Positions 29,990-41,260 of a DNA stretch of 64,000 nt are shown one piece after another. Each line of letters begins with the position of its first letter. Within the stretch, counting starts at the first letter, position 1. Source of the stretch: Branchipolynoe longqiensis (taxonomy: Eukaryota > Annelida > Polychaeta > Phyllodocida > Polynoidae); contig CM059186.1 in assembly GCA_030323885.1 (NCBI GenBank), positions 146,507,810 through 146,571,809 of the forward strand, in the 5' to 3' direction. The notes beneath the pieces are model-generated. The model was not told the DNA's origin. It did not search any database and saw only the letters and a program-made list of their open reading frames with translations. A program made the translations under genes and the position numbers.

Positions 29990-30485
29990 ATCATTGGGGG
30001 GTCGGGGTGTGGGGAGGGGGGTGGGGGGCGGAAGGGTGAGAGGGGAAGGGAGGGGATAAGCGGCAGCTACCCGGACCAAGATGGGTGGAGTGTGTGGGTG
30101 GGGTAAGCGAACCTCACCAGCAGGGAGGGGGCTGGAGGGTCGGGGTGGTGGGGGGGGTAATCTACAACTTCCCTTACCTGTAAGGTGGGGGGTAGGGGTA
30201 AGCTATAGCTACCCTCACCAATAGGGGTAGGGGTGGAGGGTGTGGGATAGAGGTGGGGGGGGGGGGGGGCTACAGCTACCCTCAACAGTAAGGGTTAGGG
30301 GGGAGGGTGTGGTGTGGAGGGTAAGCGACACCCAGTAGGGCTCAAGGGTGGGGGTAGGGATGGGGTAAACTACTGATACACTCAACAGTGGGGGGGGGGG
30401 GATGGAGGGGGTGGGGGGTAAGCTACAGTTACCCTTACCAGTGGGGGCGGGGTGCCGGGGGGTGGGTGGTGCTACATCTACTAAT
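29990..30485. repeat. G-rich minisatellite with GTAAGCTACAGCTACCCT units
   Basis: Segments near TAAGCTACAGCTACCCTCAC recur about every 40-60 bp (30056, 30105, 30158, 30189, 30265, 30320, 30366, 30418), separated by variable GGGGTGGGGG runs. Confidence 0.8.
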
Positions 30486-31264
30486 AGGAGCAGGGGGTAG
30501 GAACAGACCTATTCTCCTCGGACAGCCGTCAATTGAATTTCCTTCAAGGCCCACCCACCCAAAATCCCACCCGCACACCCACCCACCCACACCCTCACGC
30601 ACCCACACATCCATCCCCACACCCATACACACACCAGGACAGCAACTCAATAATAGAGTCAATAAACTAGGCACTGGCAAAACAGATGATTTAAAGCAAA
30701 TATGGGAATGTCTTTAAAAATATATATAAATCTTTTTTAAAGTAATTTGTTTTAAGTGATTTCAAACACTAATTAAAAAAGTAATTAAAACGGCATATTT
30801 GAAAACGTCCCTCCGGATGCTAGTCTCTGTTACACAAGGCACTAGCAACAAAGATGTTTAAAGTGAACGCGGAGAATGTCTATAAATAAATCTCTTTTTA
30901 AACCGCCGCCCCCACCCCCTGCTACTCCCGCCGCCACCCCCACCCCACCACACACACACAAAATGCCCTTCAGATGCTCCTCCCCTCTCTTACTTTATTG
31001 GATGAATAGAGGTTGTTTTGCGCATGCCTGAACTATATTACTTCCGGTTGTGAATTTAATATCCAGCTAATGTCCTCCAGTGTTCCGGTCTTCCGGTGTT
31101 TTTGAGACTCGGGGTGCAATAATGGCCTGTGCGTGGGGCGGGGCTTAGGGGTGGAGGTTGAGGGGGGGGATAACTACATCACAGTAGATGGTGTCACTCA
31201 GAAGGTGTCTAGGGAATGCATGCACCACTCTAGTCTCTGCTTCCTGCGCGGGGCCTCGCTCTCC
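30486..31264. other. Unassigned; C-rich and AT-rich patches
   Basis: CCCACACCCACCC words at 30550-30640 and C-rich sequence at 30903-30960. No gene was recognised. Confidence 0.4.
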
Positions 31265-31871
31265 ACTCGGAGGATACTACATACACATACTACATACACA
31301 CTCTATATATATATTTACGTACACCTAATGCACTACATAATTTATTAGGTGTATATAAATTAAGAATGCCTCCTGATGTTTCTGGTCGGTGTCCTTCTGA
31401 CACTTACCAAACTAACTCGATATACTGATAGTCGGTCATTCTCTGCATCCCACCGACTCTGACTCTTGACCAACTGACCTCCACGGTCACTCGCTTTCAA
31501 ATATCTTCTCACTTTCAAATATATATATATTCACAATGCTTGAGAAGCATTGGGCAGGCACACACAGGGAGTTGAGACTCATTGCATTCAGTGTGTTTGC
31601 AAATCTGTCAAAAATGTGTTTTTCCTGATCTGCTGGTGTTTATTCTCCTCTGAAAATGTCAGGAGTCAAATAATATATAAGAGAAATGTGACTTCAAATT
31701 AAGCAGTTAATGCTATTAGCATTTCTTTCATCTATTTTGAATCAGTAATGTCATAGACCGCTTTGTGATTGGGTCATAGTTAGGGTTCAGTGGTCTGTAT
31801 TCATTCCTATATTTCCAATGGTTTGAAAGCATCCGATTAGTACAACAGTGACGAAACAACAAGATGCCTAT
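31265..31871. other. Unassigned; CATACTACATA repeats at 31275-31320
   Basis: Apart from short ACATAC and TA runs no feature was recognised. Confidence 0.4.
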
Positions 31872-32075
31872 GCCCCGGTCACATACATGTTAGTGGACGT
31901 AGTTGAACGTAGTGGAGGGTAACGTAGTTGAAAGTAGTTGAACGTACCGGCATCTGTACTTGTCCGTGATGTTAACTTGGTAATAACGTGGTTGAGCCCT
32001 GATGCCCAATTTAATGTTTGGATATGTTAAAAAGAGCGCTATGTTAGAGGCTGAATTTGCATCCATAATGCTAAC
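31872..32075. repeat. Truncated foldback element, ACGTAGTTGA type (left arm only)
   Basis: CCCCGGTCACATACATGTTA and tandem ACGTAGTTGAACGTA units match the left arm of 27545-28266, but no right terminus follows before the next copy at 32187. Confidence 0.7.
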
Positions 32076-32078
32076 ATA

Positions 32079-32175
32079 CTCTAGCATACTCTAGCATAGT
32101 CTAGCATACTCTAGCATACTCTCATACTCTAGCATACTCTAGTGTACTCTAGCATGCTCTAGCATACTCTAGTGT
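32079..32175. repeat. 10-bp tandem repeat (TCTAGCATAC)
   Basis: About nine imperfect units between two foldback copies. Confidence 0.88.
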
Positions 32176-32186
32176 ACATGGATGAA

Positions 32187-32473
32187 GCCCTGGTCACATA
32201 GCCATTAGTGGACATAGGTGAACATAGTGGAGGGTAACATAGTTGAACGTAGTTGAACGTAGTTGAATGTACCAGCATCCATACAGTAATGTATTTATCT
32301 GTACCATAGCGTATTTATCCATACCGTAACGTATTTATCCATACCAAAAACTGACATACCTTAACGTATTTCAACTTGGTTTAACACACTTACACCACGT
32401 TTGACCCACGTTAGCCTCCACTACGTTCACCTACGTTCAACTACGTCCACTAACTTGTATGTGACCAGGGTTT
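32187..32473. repeat. Foldback element, short copy
   Basis: GCCCTGGTCACATAGCCATT at the left pairs with AACTTGTATGTGACCAGGG at the right. Arms contain GTAGTTGAACGTAG units and their inverse. The centre repeats CCATAC(C)GTAACGTATTTAT words. Confidence 0.8.
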
Positions 32474-32690
32474 CAGATCCAATGTGTTCTGCAAGTTTGA
32501 ACATTGTAAACATGATCAATTTGATTGAAGTATTGTTCTGCTGCGTTATATTCAAAACAACACCAGTCTGCTCAGTTTGCCAACCAGATAGGACTAGTCC
32601 CTAAGTGCAGTCACGTGACTGTGACGTCACTGGTCAGCGTTCCTACAGCACTGTGTGTCTAAGTCTACAGGGACTGTGCTGCTTCGTAAA
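32474..32690. repeat. Segment containing a dispersed GCAGTCACGTGAC repeat (also 36485-36582)
   Basis: 32595-32688 (CCTAAGTGCAGTCACGTGAC, CACTGGTCAGCGTT, CTACAGGGACT) matches 36494-36575 closely. The opening GTCCCTAAG-like and closing CTACAGGGAC words are inverted, suggesting a small MITE of about 90 bp. Confidence 0.6.
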
Positions 32691-33377
32691 GGCCCTGTCA
32701 CACTACGATATAATGACGTCAACATAGAGAGAACGTGAAGAACGTTGAACTTCTCGGCGTAGTATGCAAATTTGGGCATAAGTTGAACGTGGATGCAGCG
32801 TAGTGGATGAGATTGTAATGTCGGTAAAGCGTAGTGATACCGTCATTCAACGAGAGAGGACAACTTCATTACGTTCACGGAATGTTATGAACGTTATTCC
32901 ATCGCCAGAACTACGTTACCTGATGGCGAAACGTTGAATGTATGTTCTCCTGACGTTCTCCTGATATTATCCTGACGTTTTCCTGATGTTATCCTGACAT
33001 TCCCTTTACGCCGCGTGGACGTTTCCACTGGGTTTAATGTGGGTCAACATAGTGCAACGTAGTGCAATGTAGTGCAACGTAGTTGAACCTAGTGACTAAC
33101 GTTTTAATAACGTCCGTTTAACATCATTGATGTTCACTGAACGTGAACAGAACGTACGGCGAACGTAAACCCTTACGTTCAAGCTACGTCGAAAGTTTTG
33201 AACATGTCCAAAACCTTGACGTAACTCGACGTACCACGACATAATGTGACGTAACTCGACGTCATTCTAACGTCATTCTGACGTCATCATAACGTAACCC
33301 AACGTATGTCAATGTAATGACGAAAAATTACCACGTTAGGCTCACGTTGGCTCGTTACGTCGTAGTGTGACAGGGGT
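32691..33377. repeat. Foldback element with CCCTGTCACACTACG ends
   Basis: GGCCCTGTCACACTACGA is mirrored by CGTAGTGTGACAGGGG. The interior is dense in GACGT/ACGTT/ACGTC words in opposite orientations in the two halves. It resembles the ACGTAGTTGA family in design but has distinct termini. Confidence 0.8.
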
Positions 33378-33780
33378 ATAAACACCATATCTGGCAAATG
33401 TCACAACTGGCATCTTTGAACACATTGCTTTAAAAGAGAGTGAAATAGTTTTGGGATCTGAGAAGCAGCAGTGGTTTATAACACACTTCAACAAGGGGAG
33501 AAGCCGGAGTGTGAGTGTGCTACTGGAAGGATTGAGGTTATGCAGACAGATGGATGATTCACTTGGGGAGAAGGGGGGGATAGAGATGGAACTGGAAAAA
33601 CATTCAAAATGCATTGGATTAAATCTGATGAAGACCAACTTTAATAGAATTCGACTGGATATCTAGGATAACTATATATATGCGATACGAAAAATAATCA
33701 AATATCTCAAAGACATAATATAATGAAAATAATATATCGAAGGAAAAACCCTCCTGTGCTTGAGGCGAGAGGGCGGGGGC
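33378..33780. other. Unassigned
   Basis: Two overlapping frames on opposite strands (33342-33638 minus, 33451-33666 plus) lack recognisable domains. No gene is called. Confidence 0.4.
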
Positions 33781-33925
33781 ACCCAAATACATTACCCCAA
33801 CAGTGGGGGGGGGGGAGGGGGTGTCACTCCACCACGGCGCCTATGGATGAATAATAATACAGTACATGTTCCCCTACAATCTACACTCGCATAATGCGGT
33901 ATATATCAGATATATACTATATACA
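33781..33925 (+). repeat. GGCGCC-core interspersed repeat
   Basis: CACTCCACCACGGCGCCTATGG and the border ACACTCGCATAATGCGG plus TATATATCAGATATA are present. Confidence 0.6.
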
Positions 33926-34644
33926 TATATATGCTGCATATTGGCTCATGATAACGTAAATAGTAGAAGGATTTAATTAGTTTTCTTGATAATAGTCGCG
34001 TTTTTGTCAATCTGAATATACTGCGGGCCCATGCTTAAAGGCCCGTTTATACTTTTGACGGCAACACGGCACAAGCCAAAGTTCCCATTTAGACTTTACG
34101 TCAACGCTTGATGCTGTTAGACGGCGCAACACAGCACAAGCAGTGACCAGAGTTCAACTATGTTGAACTTTCAAGGTCAGCGTTTCCACACGTCGCGCAC
34201 TCCCCACTTTGCCTAAATTTGGGTTATTTTAAGTGAAAACACGCCAACCTTATTTCAGCATGCCAGTCGAATGTCTGACTCAATAGACTTCAGCAGTGGA
34301 AGGTTCTATTAAATTAACTTAATATTCACTTCTGTGCAGCAACAAAAGCTTAATTAGTGCACCAGTGTTTGCGTTACAAATGTATGATCAAATTTTAATG
34401 AGTGTTATCGCTTGGACAATTTGATGTCTAATTCAATATACAGTGGTGCCATCTACAAAGTGAGCAGAGTGACAGTTGGCTCACGGTGTAGAGGAAGGTG
34501 GGGAGGAGAGAATGCCTGCTCCGCAGTGAATAAGATGGAAGTTAACGTGGTTAGAGAGGTATTAAGGGGCTGCCGTTATTTATATCCAAATAATACATTA
34601 TATAGTACATATATGTACATATACATGTTTTTAGTTTTTTTCTC
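33926..34644. other. Unassigned; possible foldback arm at 34038-34200
   Basis: CCCGTTTATACTTTTGACGG and the following CATTTAGACTTTACGTCAAC look like two copies of a subrepeat in one arm of another foldback family. No inverted partner is visible. The rest is unassigned. Confidence 0.4.
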
Positions 34645-34948
34645 TTGAAGATTTATACTGCCTATTATGGATAAGCCTGAATAGACTTGTTTTCACCATC
34701 AGACAGTTTGTCGATAGAAAGCCCGAGCCTACACTTTTACCGACCCAAGGGATTTTTAACCTCCCACACCACATAGACATGGCATGAGAGCAACTGGCCT
34801 TTGATGACACTGTAAGTTATCCACAGCGGTGGAAATCCAAATTGGCAGAGGTGGGGGCATGGGGAATCGAACCACCGACCTTCAGATTAGGAGTCTGACC
34901 TAGAAAAAAGTCAGACACTCTAACCACTCCGCCACAGAGAACGCCACA
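34645..34948 (-). repeat. tRNA-derived SINE (family 2)
   Basis: On the minus strand the head near 34860-34945 holds GCGGAGTGGTTAGAGTGTC (A box) and a B-box-like GGTTCGATTCCCC. The body (34648-34860) includes the phrase TTACCGACCCAAGGGATTTT in plus orientation. From memory this body text is common in molluscan genomes. The tRNA arm around the anticodon carries an insertion, so it is not a gene. Confidence 0.7.
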
Positions 34949-34969
34949 ATATACATATATATATATATA

Positions 34970-35226
34970 TGAGCCTGTCTCAAAAGGTGATAACTAATTA
35001 TTTTGTTGTCCATTGTAACGATTGACACAAAACAGCACAGAAACGGTTACACTGAAAACACAAGGACATTTGCTTCAAATCAATATGTATTCTATTGGGG
35101 TTATGAAACACCATGTAAAAGACAAATCAGTTTATCCTGAGCAAATGCATAAGCAGATAGTATGTTGATCGTTACAATGGACAAAGTTTTGTCCCATATT
35201 ACTTATCACCTTTTGAGACAGTCTCA
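34970..35226. repeat. MITE with TGAGNCTGTCTCAAAAGGTG ends, copy 1
   Basis: 257 bp. The left end TGAGCCTGTCTCAAAAGGTG and the inverted right end CACCTTTTGAGACAGTCTCA extend as imperfect inverted repeats for about 60 bp, including GTCCATTGTAACGAT and ATCGTTACAATGGAC. Copy 2 is at 43083-43334. There is no coding capacity. Confidence 0.85.
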
Positions 35227-35914
35227 TATATATCATGTGATGTACATGATGCACATGCATGCTACTAATATGTTGAATTAGGCCCAAATGTGTGACCTTA
35301 TCTTTCTTTATACACAAGATGTTTAGAGTGCATTAGTCATGTTGTTCGGCAACATGGGTAATTTTGGCGCGACAAGGAACCGATCCCCATACCCACAGAT
35401 CACTGAATTACAACACCACGACCATCTGCCGTGTTCTTATGACACTTTCAACCACTTCCGGTAGGCGATATTGCAACTCCCTGTCCCTATGTTAGGCGGC
35501 GTCACCATCACGACCCACCGACTGGCGAGTACTCAGTGAACTCAATAACACCTCCGGTAGGCTCACCCAGCTACCAGCACTTCTCCACCAAACGCTGGAC
35601 CACCAACACCTCCACGCCTTTTGAACCACATTGACTTGTTCTGCTCTTCACAATTGATGCCAATTTATTATGTTAATAAATTACCATACTATATATAGTT
35701 CCTTGTCGTGTTGTCAAATTACCTGTGTCTGAGCGGGAAGTAGTATAGAGAAACGGACTCGTGTGCATGGCAACGGTGCAGTCTATACTGAGTAGTATAC
35801 ACAAGCTGACCTATACGCATGGCAACGTTGTGTACAACAAGTCCTAACTAGTACGCACGCGCCGTCAGTTGCAAGCTTCGCATTTTGACTGTCAAGATGA
35901 ATGGTGATGGTTTA
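35227..35914. other. Unassigned
   Basis: No coding frame, RNA or repeat was recognised. Confidence 0.4.
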
Positions 35915-36085
35915 GGAAGTTTGGTTTAGTTTATTGGGGTTTTACTTCCTATCAGCACATACACTCATATCAGGTCAGGCACAGTCTCATGATTGCGTGC
36001 ACTCATGGTATCAATCCGGACAACTGTGTCGCGATACCCTACTCAGTCACATTATCTAGACACTGAGCCGACCGGTAGGTTTAGG
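35915..36085 (-). repeat. tRNA-derived SINE (family 1), 3' fragment
   Basis: GGGGTTTTACTTCCTATCAG, CATATCAGGTCAGGCACAG and CTCAGTCACATTATCTAGAC match the 3' half of family 1 in reverse, with an insertion near the end. Confidence 0.65.
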
Positions 36086-36484
36086 AAGAGAGCGAAGCCA
36101 GCACAGATACACAACAACAAGCATCAACTGGAGAACAGTTCTAGTGACCTACATCTTCTTACTTCCCATTTCCCAATGTCTCACTGCGCTTTAAATAACC
36201 ATGTGTTCTAACTACCCGTACTATATTAGAAGAGTCTGTCGTCTGTCACAACTGCCTGTAATTACCGTCACATGTCTATAACTTCAAGACCAGCGTCCGC
36301 ATGCTTATAAGGAAAGTTCTATAGAATATATCATACACATCCAAAAGAGAAAGAGACAGAAATCTAGAGTTAATGCATTGGTTTAACTACATCATATTAA
36401 TCGGTAGCAATTTAGTTAAGATGGGAACGCTAACATAGTAACAAGGAAAGCTATTCTTTGAGCGTTATCAAAGCCAAAAAAAGA
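36086..36484. other. Unassigned
   Basis: No feature was recognised. Confidence 0.4.
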
Positions 36485-36582
36485 CAAGACCATTCCCTAA
36501 GCGCAGTCACGTGACAGTGGCATCACTGGTCAGCGTTTCTACTGCACTTAGTGTCCTCGTCTACAGGGACTACGCTTTGTGT
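36485..36582. repeat. Dispersed GCAGTCACGTGAC repeat, second copy
   Basis: CCCTAAGCGCAGTCACGTGAC, TCACTGGTCAGCGTTTC and CTACAGGGACTACGC match 32595-32688. Confidence 0.7.
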
Positions 36583-36929
36583 ATAAGCCATATCTGCTTC
36601 ATTTATTTGTTACATAGAAGCTCAATAAACATTCCCACAAAAGAACAACACAAAAACTAAACAAAGATAAATAAAAAGAAGTAAGCCGCGCTGCAATTCC
36701 CCCGGGGTGCTGTCCCGTCTGTCAGTAAACACACACCGCGCTGTGAGCATCTCACTGCATTGCCTTAGTAACGGGCCGATTACCGGCAGCAACCCGTCGC
36801 CAAGGTCTGCATTTCATCAACAACACCCTCCTTCGGCCCCGGCGGGACGTAGGGCCGGCACTAATCCTGTCCGAAAAGAACAGAACGGGCGAGGCTGTCC
36901 TGGCCACTTCATCACGTGACCCGCCCCCC
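36583..36929. other. Unassigned; GC-rich at 36690-36900
   Basis: The CpG-containing stretch has no supported frame. Confidence 0.4.
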
Positions 36930-37985
36930 TCACACACACACTCCGCGCACCCTACCTTTATGGTGCCCCATACATCCCCCTCACTCACAAACACACTCCC
37001 CCCTCTCCCGTTATAGTGCCCCAGACCCCCCCCCCTCCCTCGCCAAACAGACACTCCCTTCCTCTCATGCTATATTGTCCTACAAACATCCCCCCATCAC
37101 ACACACACAGACGTCCTCCATCACACACACTCCCACCTCATGCTATCTTGTCCCGCACGCGCGCCCATATCACACACACACTCCCACCTCATGCCATATT
37201 GTCCTACATGCACCCCGCATCACAAACACACTCAGTCCTCCCGCCCCCCCCCCCCCCATCACAGACACACTCCCCCCTCATGCCATATTGTCCTATATGC
37301 CCTCCCCATCACAGATACACTCTGTCCCCTACATCGCAAAACACCCCCCCCCCCCTCATGCTATATTGTCCTACATGCCACCCAGATCACAGACACATTC
37401 TCCATCATGATATATTGACCCCCACATCCCCCCATCACACACACTCCCACCTCATGCTATATTGTCCGACACATCCCCCATCACACAATTCCACCTCATG
37501 CTATGTTGCCCCACACACATCCCCCCCCATCCAACACACACACTCCCACCTCATGCAATATTGTCCCAACCATCCCCACATCACACACACTCCCACCTCA
37601 TGCTGCATTGTCCTATATGCCACCCCATCACACACACTCCCACCTCATGCTATATTGTCCCACACATCCCCCCATCACACACACACTCCCACCTCATGCT
37701 ATATTACCCCACACATCCCCCATCACACACACTCTCCGTCTCATGCTATATTACCCCACACATCTCACCCCCATCACACACACACACTCCCACCTCATCC
37801 TATATTGTCCACACATCCCCCCATCACACACACTCTCTGTCTCATGCTATATTGTCCCAAACACACTCCTCCCCACCTCACAACCCACCCACTCACCAAC
37901 CCACTCCTCCACCCTTCCAGCCACCCCTCCACCAACCCCCCCCCACCCATCCACCCCCCACCCACCAACCAACCCTCCCGGCTTT
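36930..37985. repeat. AC/C-rich minisatellite, unit about 45-50 bp
   Basis: The phrase CTCCCACCTCATGCTATATT, followed by GTCCCACACATCCCCC and ATCACACACA, repeats about 15-18 times with variation. All three plus-strand frames stay open for 160-330 residues because unit lengths vary, giving Pro/His/Ser/Thr-rich artefacts. Confidence 0.9.
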
Positions 37986-38374
37986 CTGGACACTGACTAT
38001 GTTTAGACCAGCTTGAATTACTCATTTCCTTGATAACATTAAACAGAGATGGTGGCTGTGGTGGTGTTGGGAGGAGGGTGTGCACGTGCGTGTGAGTGTG
38101 TGCGCGTGTGAGTGTGTGTGTACGTGTGTTCACCGCGTTCTTTCCACATCTGCCGGACCCAAGGAGCCGAGGACGGAAGCATTGTCTTAGGTAATGGCGA
38201 GCAGCAGCAGTGTTAGTTAGTGCATAACAAGATGACGCCACGGTTCTGATCTGAAATAATGCATGGGTTAGGGAGATGGAAGAATTCCGGGAGTGAATTT
38301 TATATAACTTCAATAAGGCAGGAAGTGTCCACATGGAGTTGTTATTATGGTTGGAGAGCGGAACAAGGTATATA
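37986..38374. other. Unassigned; GT run at 38075-38130
   Basis: The GTGTGTGCGCGTGTGAGTG run is simple sequence. No gene was recognised. Confidence 0.5.
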
Positions 38375-38408
38375 TATTTATGTATATATATATATATATA
38401 TATATATA
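38375..38408. repeat. (TA)n microsatellite
   Basis: It abuts the left end of the MITE at 38409, as the TA run does at 11115. Confidence 0.85.
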
Positions 38409-38680
38409 CAGTACAACCCCGTTAAACCAAGTTCGGTTAAACCAAACCAAAAAAGTTGGTTAAACGAAAGTCGGTTAATCCACATTATCAGTTTATCCAA
38501 ACGAAATTGTTGGGCACCAGGCCACTTCCGGTACGGTTAAACCAAACTTTCATTTGGTTATAAGGTCATCTGAGACTTTTTTTATATGATAAATGGTAGT
38601 ATTTTGCTGGGCAGCCGAAAAAAAGTTTGGATTAACCGACCGTTTGGTTTAACCAAGCTTGGTTTAACAGGACTATACTG
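38409..38680. repeat. pogo/Tigger-like MITE, GGTTAAACCAA type
   Basis: 272 bp with TA on both sides. The left end CAGTACAACCCCGTTAAACC and the right end GGTTTAACAGGACTATACTG are inverted repeats with a few mismatches. Inner GGTTAAACCAAA words also repeat in both orientations. Confidence 0.75.
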
Positions 38681-38736
38681 TATATTCATAGAAAACAATA
38701 TTCCTCGGTAACACATAGAAATGCAATGCAATACAA

Positions 38737-38853
38737 GACTGACTAACATCACGTGTGTAACACCGGCTCTCGTCCAATCACGGCAGTTAAGCCCCTTTAA
38801 GCCTGGCCAGTACTTGGGTGTGTGACCACCTGAGAACAGCAGGTGCCATAGAC
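38737..38853 (+). repeat. 5S-rRNA-like sequence (pseudogene or 5S-derived SINE head)
   Basis: ACACCGGCTCTCGTCCAATC, AGTTAAGC, GCCTGGCCAGTACTTGGGTG, GTGACCACCTGAGAACA and CAGGTGCCATAGAC follow the whole order of animal 5S rRNA at about 117 bp. Several conserved bases differ from the consensus I remember, so a functional gene is unlikely. The following 60 bp are unrelated to 5S; 5S-headed (SINE3-type) elements are one explanation. Only one copy is seen. Confidence 0.8.
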
Positions 38854-38911
38854 ATCGTCCAACAGGCTTACCTACTTCAGTAGTGGATAAGGCATACAAT
38901 ATGGAACAATA

Positions 38912-39265
38912 TTAAAGTTGCATAGTCCGATGGTTTTGAGCTTCTGTCATTTTCTCAGATGAATATATCAGGTTGATTGTTATAATCTATCTTACTTTAG
39001 TTTGAAGCAACTTTTATTTTAATGGCTAACTTTTGAGATATTTGAAGTGCAAACATGCCAAATAAATTTTGGCAAGCATGCCAAAACTCTGACACTATAG
39101 GAATCTGCAGTAACATGTTATATTAAATTGACTCAGCATTCCCTTCTATGTGGCAACAAATGCTTAATAAGTGCACCAGTATCTAAGCTAGATGTGTATA
39201 ATTAAATCTAGATAATTGCTTTGGTTGTGAAAATTAGATTTTTGTATTGGACTATGCAGCTTTAA
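38912..39265 (+). repeat. TTAA-flanked MITE, full reference copy (Kolobok-like)
   Basis: About 354 bp. The left end TTAAAGTTGCATAGTCC and the right end GGACTATGCAGCTTTAA are inverted repeats with a single mismatch. TTAA at both outer edges suggests a TTAA target; ends of AG...CT then fit the Kolobok superfamily better than piggyBac, which usually has CC ends. That is inference from ends only. It has no coding capacity. Confidence 0.8.
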
Positions 39266-39584
39266 GGCGCTTACGGCATAAATGGCTGCTTTCTGATTTT
39301 ATTCTCGGCCGACATCTTGGGTGATTCCTGCAGCATGCGCGTCCCGTGGAAGCGGGACGGTGTAGATTAGACCTGGTCCGCTGTCCTAGAAGGTTGCTAC
39401 TCCACAAGTGAGATAAGCAAAATCCTGTTTACGAGCCCATTCTCTGCATGTGGTGGCGAGCAGTCAGTCGGGGAGAAGGTGGCCGGTCGGTGCCTGCTAA
39501 GCCACTGTACTGTTGGGCCAAGGCCCCCCCCCCCCCCCCATTCGTCCCTCCTCATTCACCCACACGGCCATCTCTACTAGAACC
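39266..39584. other. Unassigned; poly-C near 39523-39539
   Basis: No supported gene. Confidence 0.4.
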
Positions 39585-40860
39585 ATCACTATCATCACCA
39601 CCATCACCACCACACCACCACACCACCACACTACCACCACATCGCTGCCACTACTAGAACCACCACTACCACCACCACTACCATCACCACTACCACCACC
39701 ACTACCACCACCACCACCATCACCACCACACCACCACACCACCACACTACCACCACATCGCTGCCACTACTAGAACCACCACTACCATCACCACCCCACC
39801 ACCACACTACCACCACATCGCTGCCACTACTAGAACTACTACTACCAGCACCACTACCATCACCACTACCACCACCACTACCACCATCACCACCACACTA
39901 CCACCACATCGCTGCCACTACTAGAACCACCACTACCACCACCACTACCACCACCACTACCACCACCACTACCATCACCACCACACCACCACACTACCAC
40001 CACATCGCTGCCACTACTAGAACCACCACTACCACCACCACTACCATCACCACTACCACCACCACTACCACCAACACCACCATCACCACCACACCACCAC
40101 ACTACCACCACTACCAGCACGACTACCATCACCACTACCACCACCACTACCACCACCACTACCATCATCACCACACCACCACCATCACCACTATCATCAA
40201 AATACTACTGCAACTACCGCCACCATCATCACCACAGCGCGGCCACTAGTACAACCACCATTGTCATCACTGCTATCATCACCATCACAGTACCACCATC
40301 ACCACCACACAGCCACCACTACGAGAACCAGCACTATCACTACCACACCGCTGCCACTATTACAACCACCACTACCATCACTACTACCATCACCACTACC
40401 CCCACTACTATCACCACCATTACAATTACGACCACCACACCATATCAACCGCCACTACCATCAAAAATATCATCACCACCACAACTAGCAATATTACCAT
40501 CACCACCATTACTACCACTACCACCATCACCACCACCATTACAACAACCACGACGACTACAACTACCACCACACCACTACAACCACCACACCACTACAAC
40601 CACCACACCACTACAACAACCACACCACTACAACCACCACACCACTACAACAACCACACCACCAGTACCACCCCCACAACCCCATTATGACCACCACCAC
40701 CGCCACCACCACCATCACTACCCTCCACCACTATCACCATCACTACTACCACACTACCACCCTCAACTACCACCACCACACCACCACTACAAGTTACAAC
40801 CACCAGTACCACAACCCCATCATCACTGCCGCCCCACCCAGCACTACTCCCACAGTTGCC
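39585..40860. repeat. CCA-type trinucleotide satellite with higher-order units, about 1.28 kb
   Basis: Mostly CCA/ACC/CAC triplets. The phrase ATCGCTGCCACTACTAGAAC recurs at 39641, 39757, 39817, 39908 and 40004, defining higher-order units of about 60-116 bp. From 40560 the pattern shifts to CACCACTACAACCA units. Gly/Val/Ser frames on the minus strand are artefacts. Confidence 0.92.
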
Positions 40861-41260
40861 CTATCCGCCATCACACAGCCTACCCCAGCCTACCCCAGGC
40901 AACACTTCAGTGCCATAATCATCCGTAGGCATCATCAAGTTATGGCCAGCTAACATAAATCCAGTAAGCAGGCAATGTCACCCTCCCTTTCCCCGCCCAC
41001 CTCGTCTACTCCCCGCCCCCACCCCCGCACCTCCCGCCCCGGGCCCGGCGTGGCTGGCGCCCGGGTCTGCCGGGGGCCGTGAGCCGGTTATCGGGCCCAC
41101 CCAGCCCGTCGCCCAGGCCTGCCCGGGCCGTGGCGCCCGCTACTTTACTGCGCTCGTACAACTTCATATACAAAACGAACGCCACCCGCGACCGGACGTC
41201 GTCAACAGCGCATCCCGACCCCCCCCCCCCCCACCACGTCCTCGCCATCCACGACCCTCT
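40861..41260. other. GC-rich unassigned
   Basis: CpG-rich at 41030-41160 (CCCGGGCCCGGCGTGGC). No gene was recognised. Confidence 0.4.

Noticed and set aside
33451..33666. 71-residue plus-strand frame rich in charged residues
   Set aside because: Short, no homology recognised, and overlapped by an equally long frame on the other strand.
37016..37996. 326-residue plus-strand open frame (and two overlapping frames)
   Set aside because: All three frames are open across the same AC-rich minisatellite, which shows the openness comes from composition and variable unit length.
38737..38853. Functional 5S rRNA gene
   Set aside because: Too many changes at usually conserved positions and no array of copies; called a 5S-like repeat instead.
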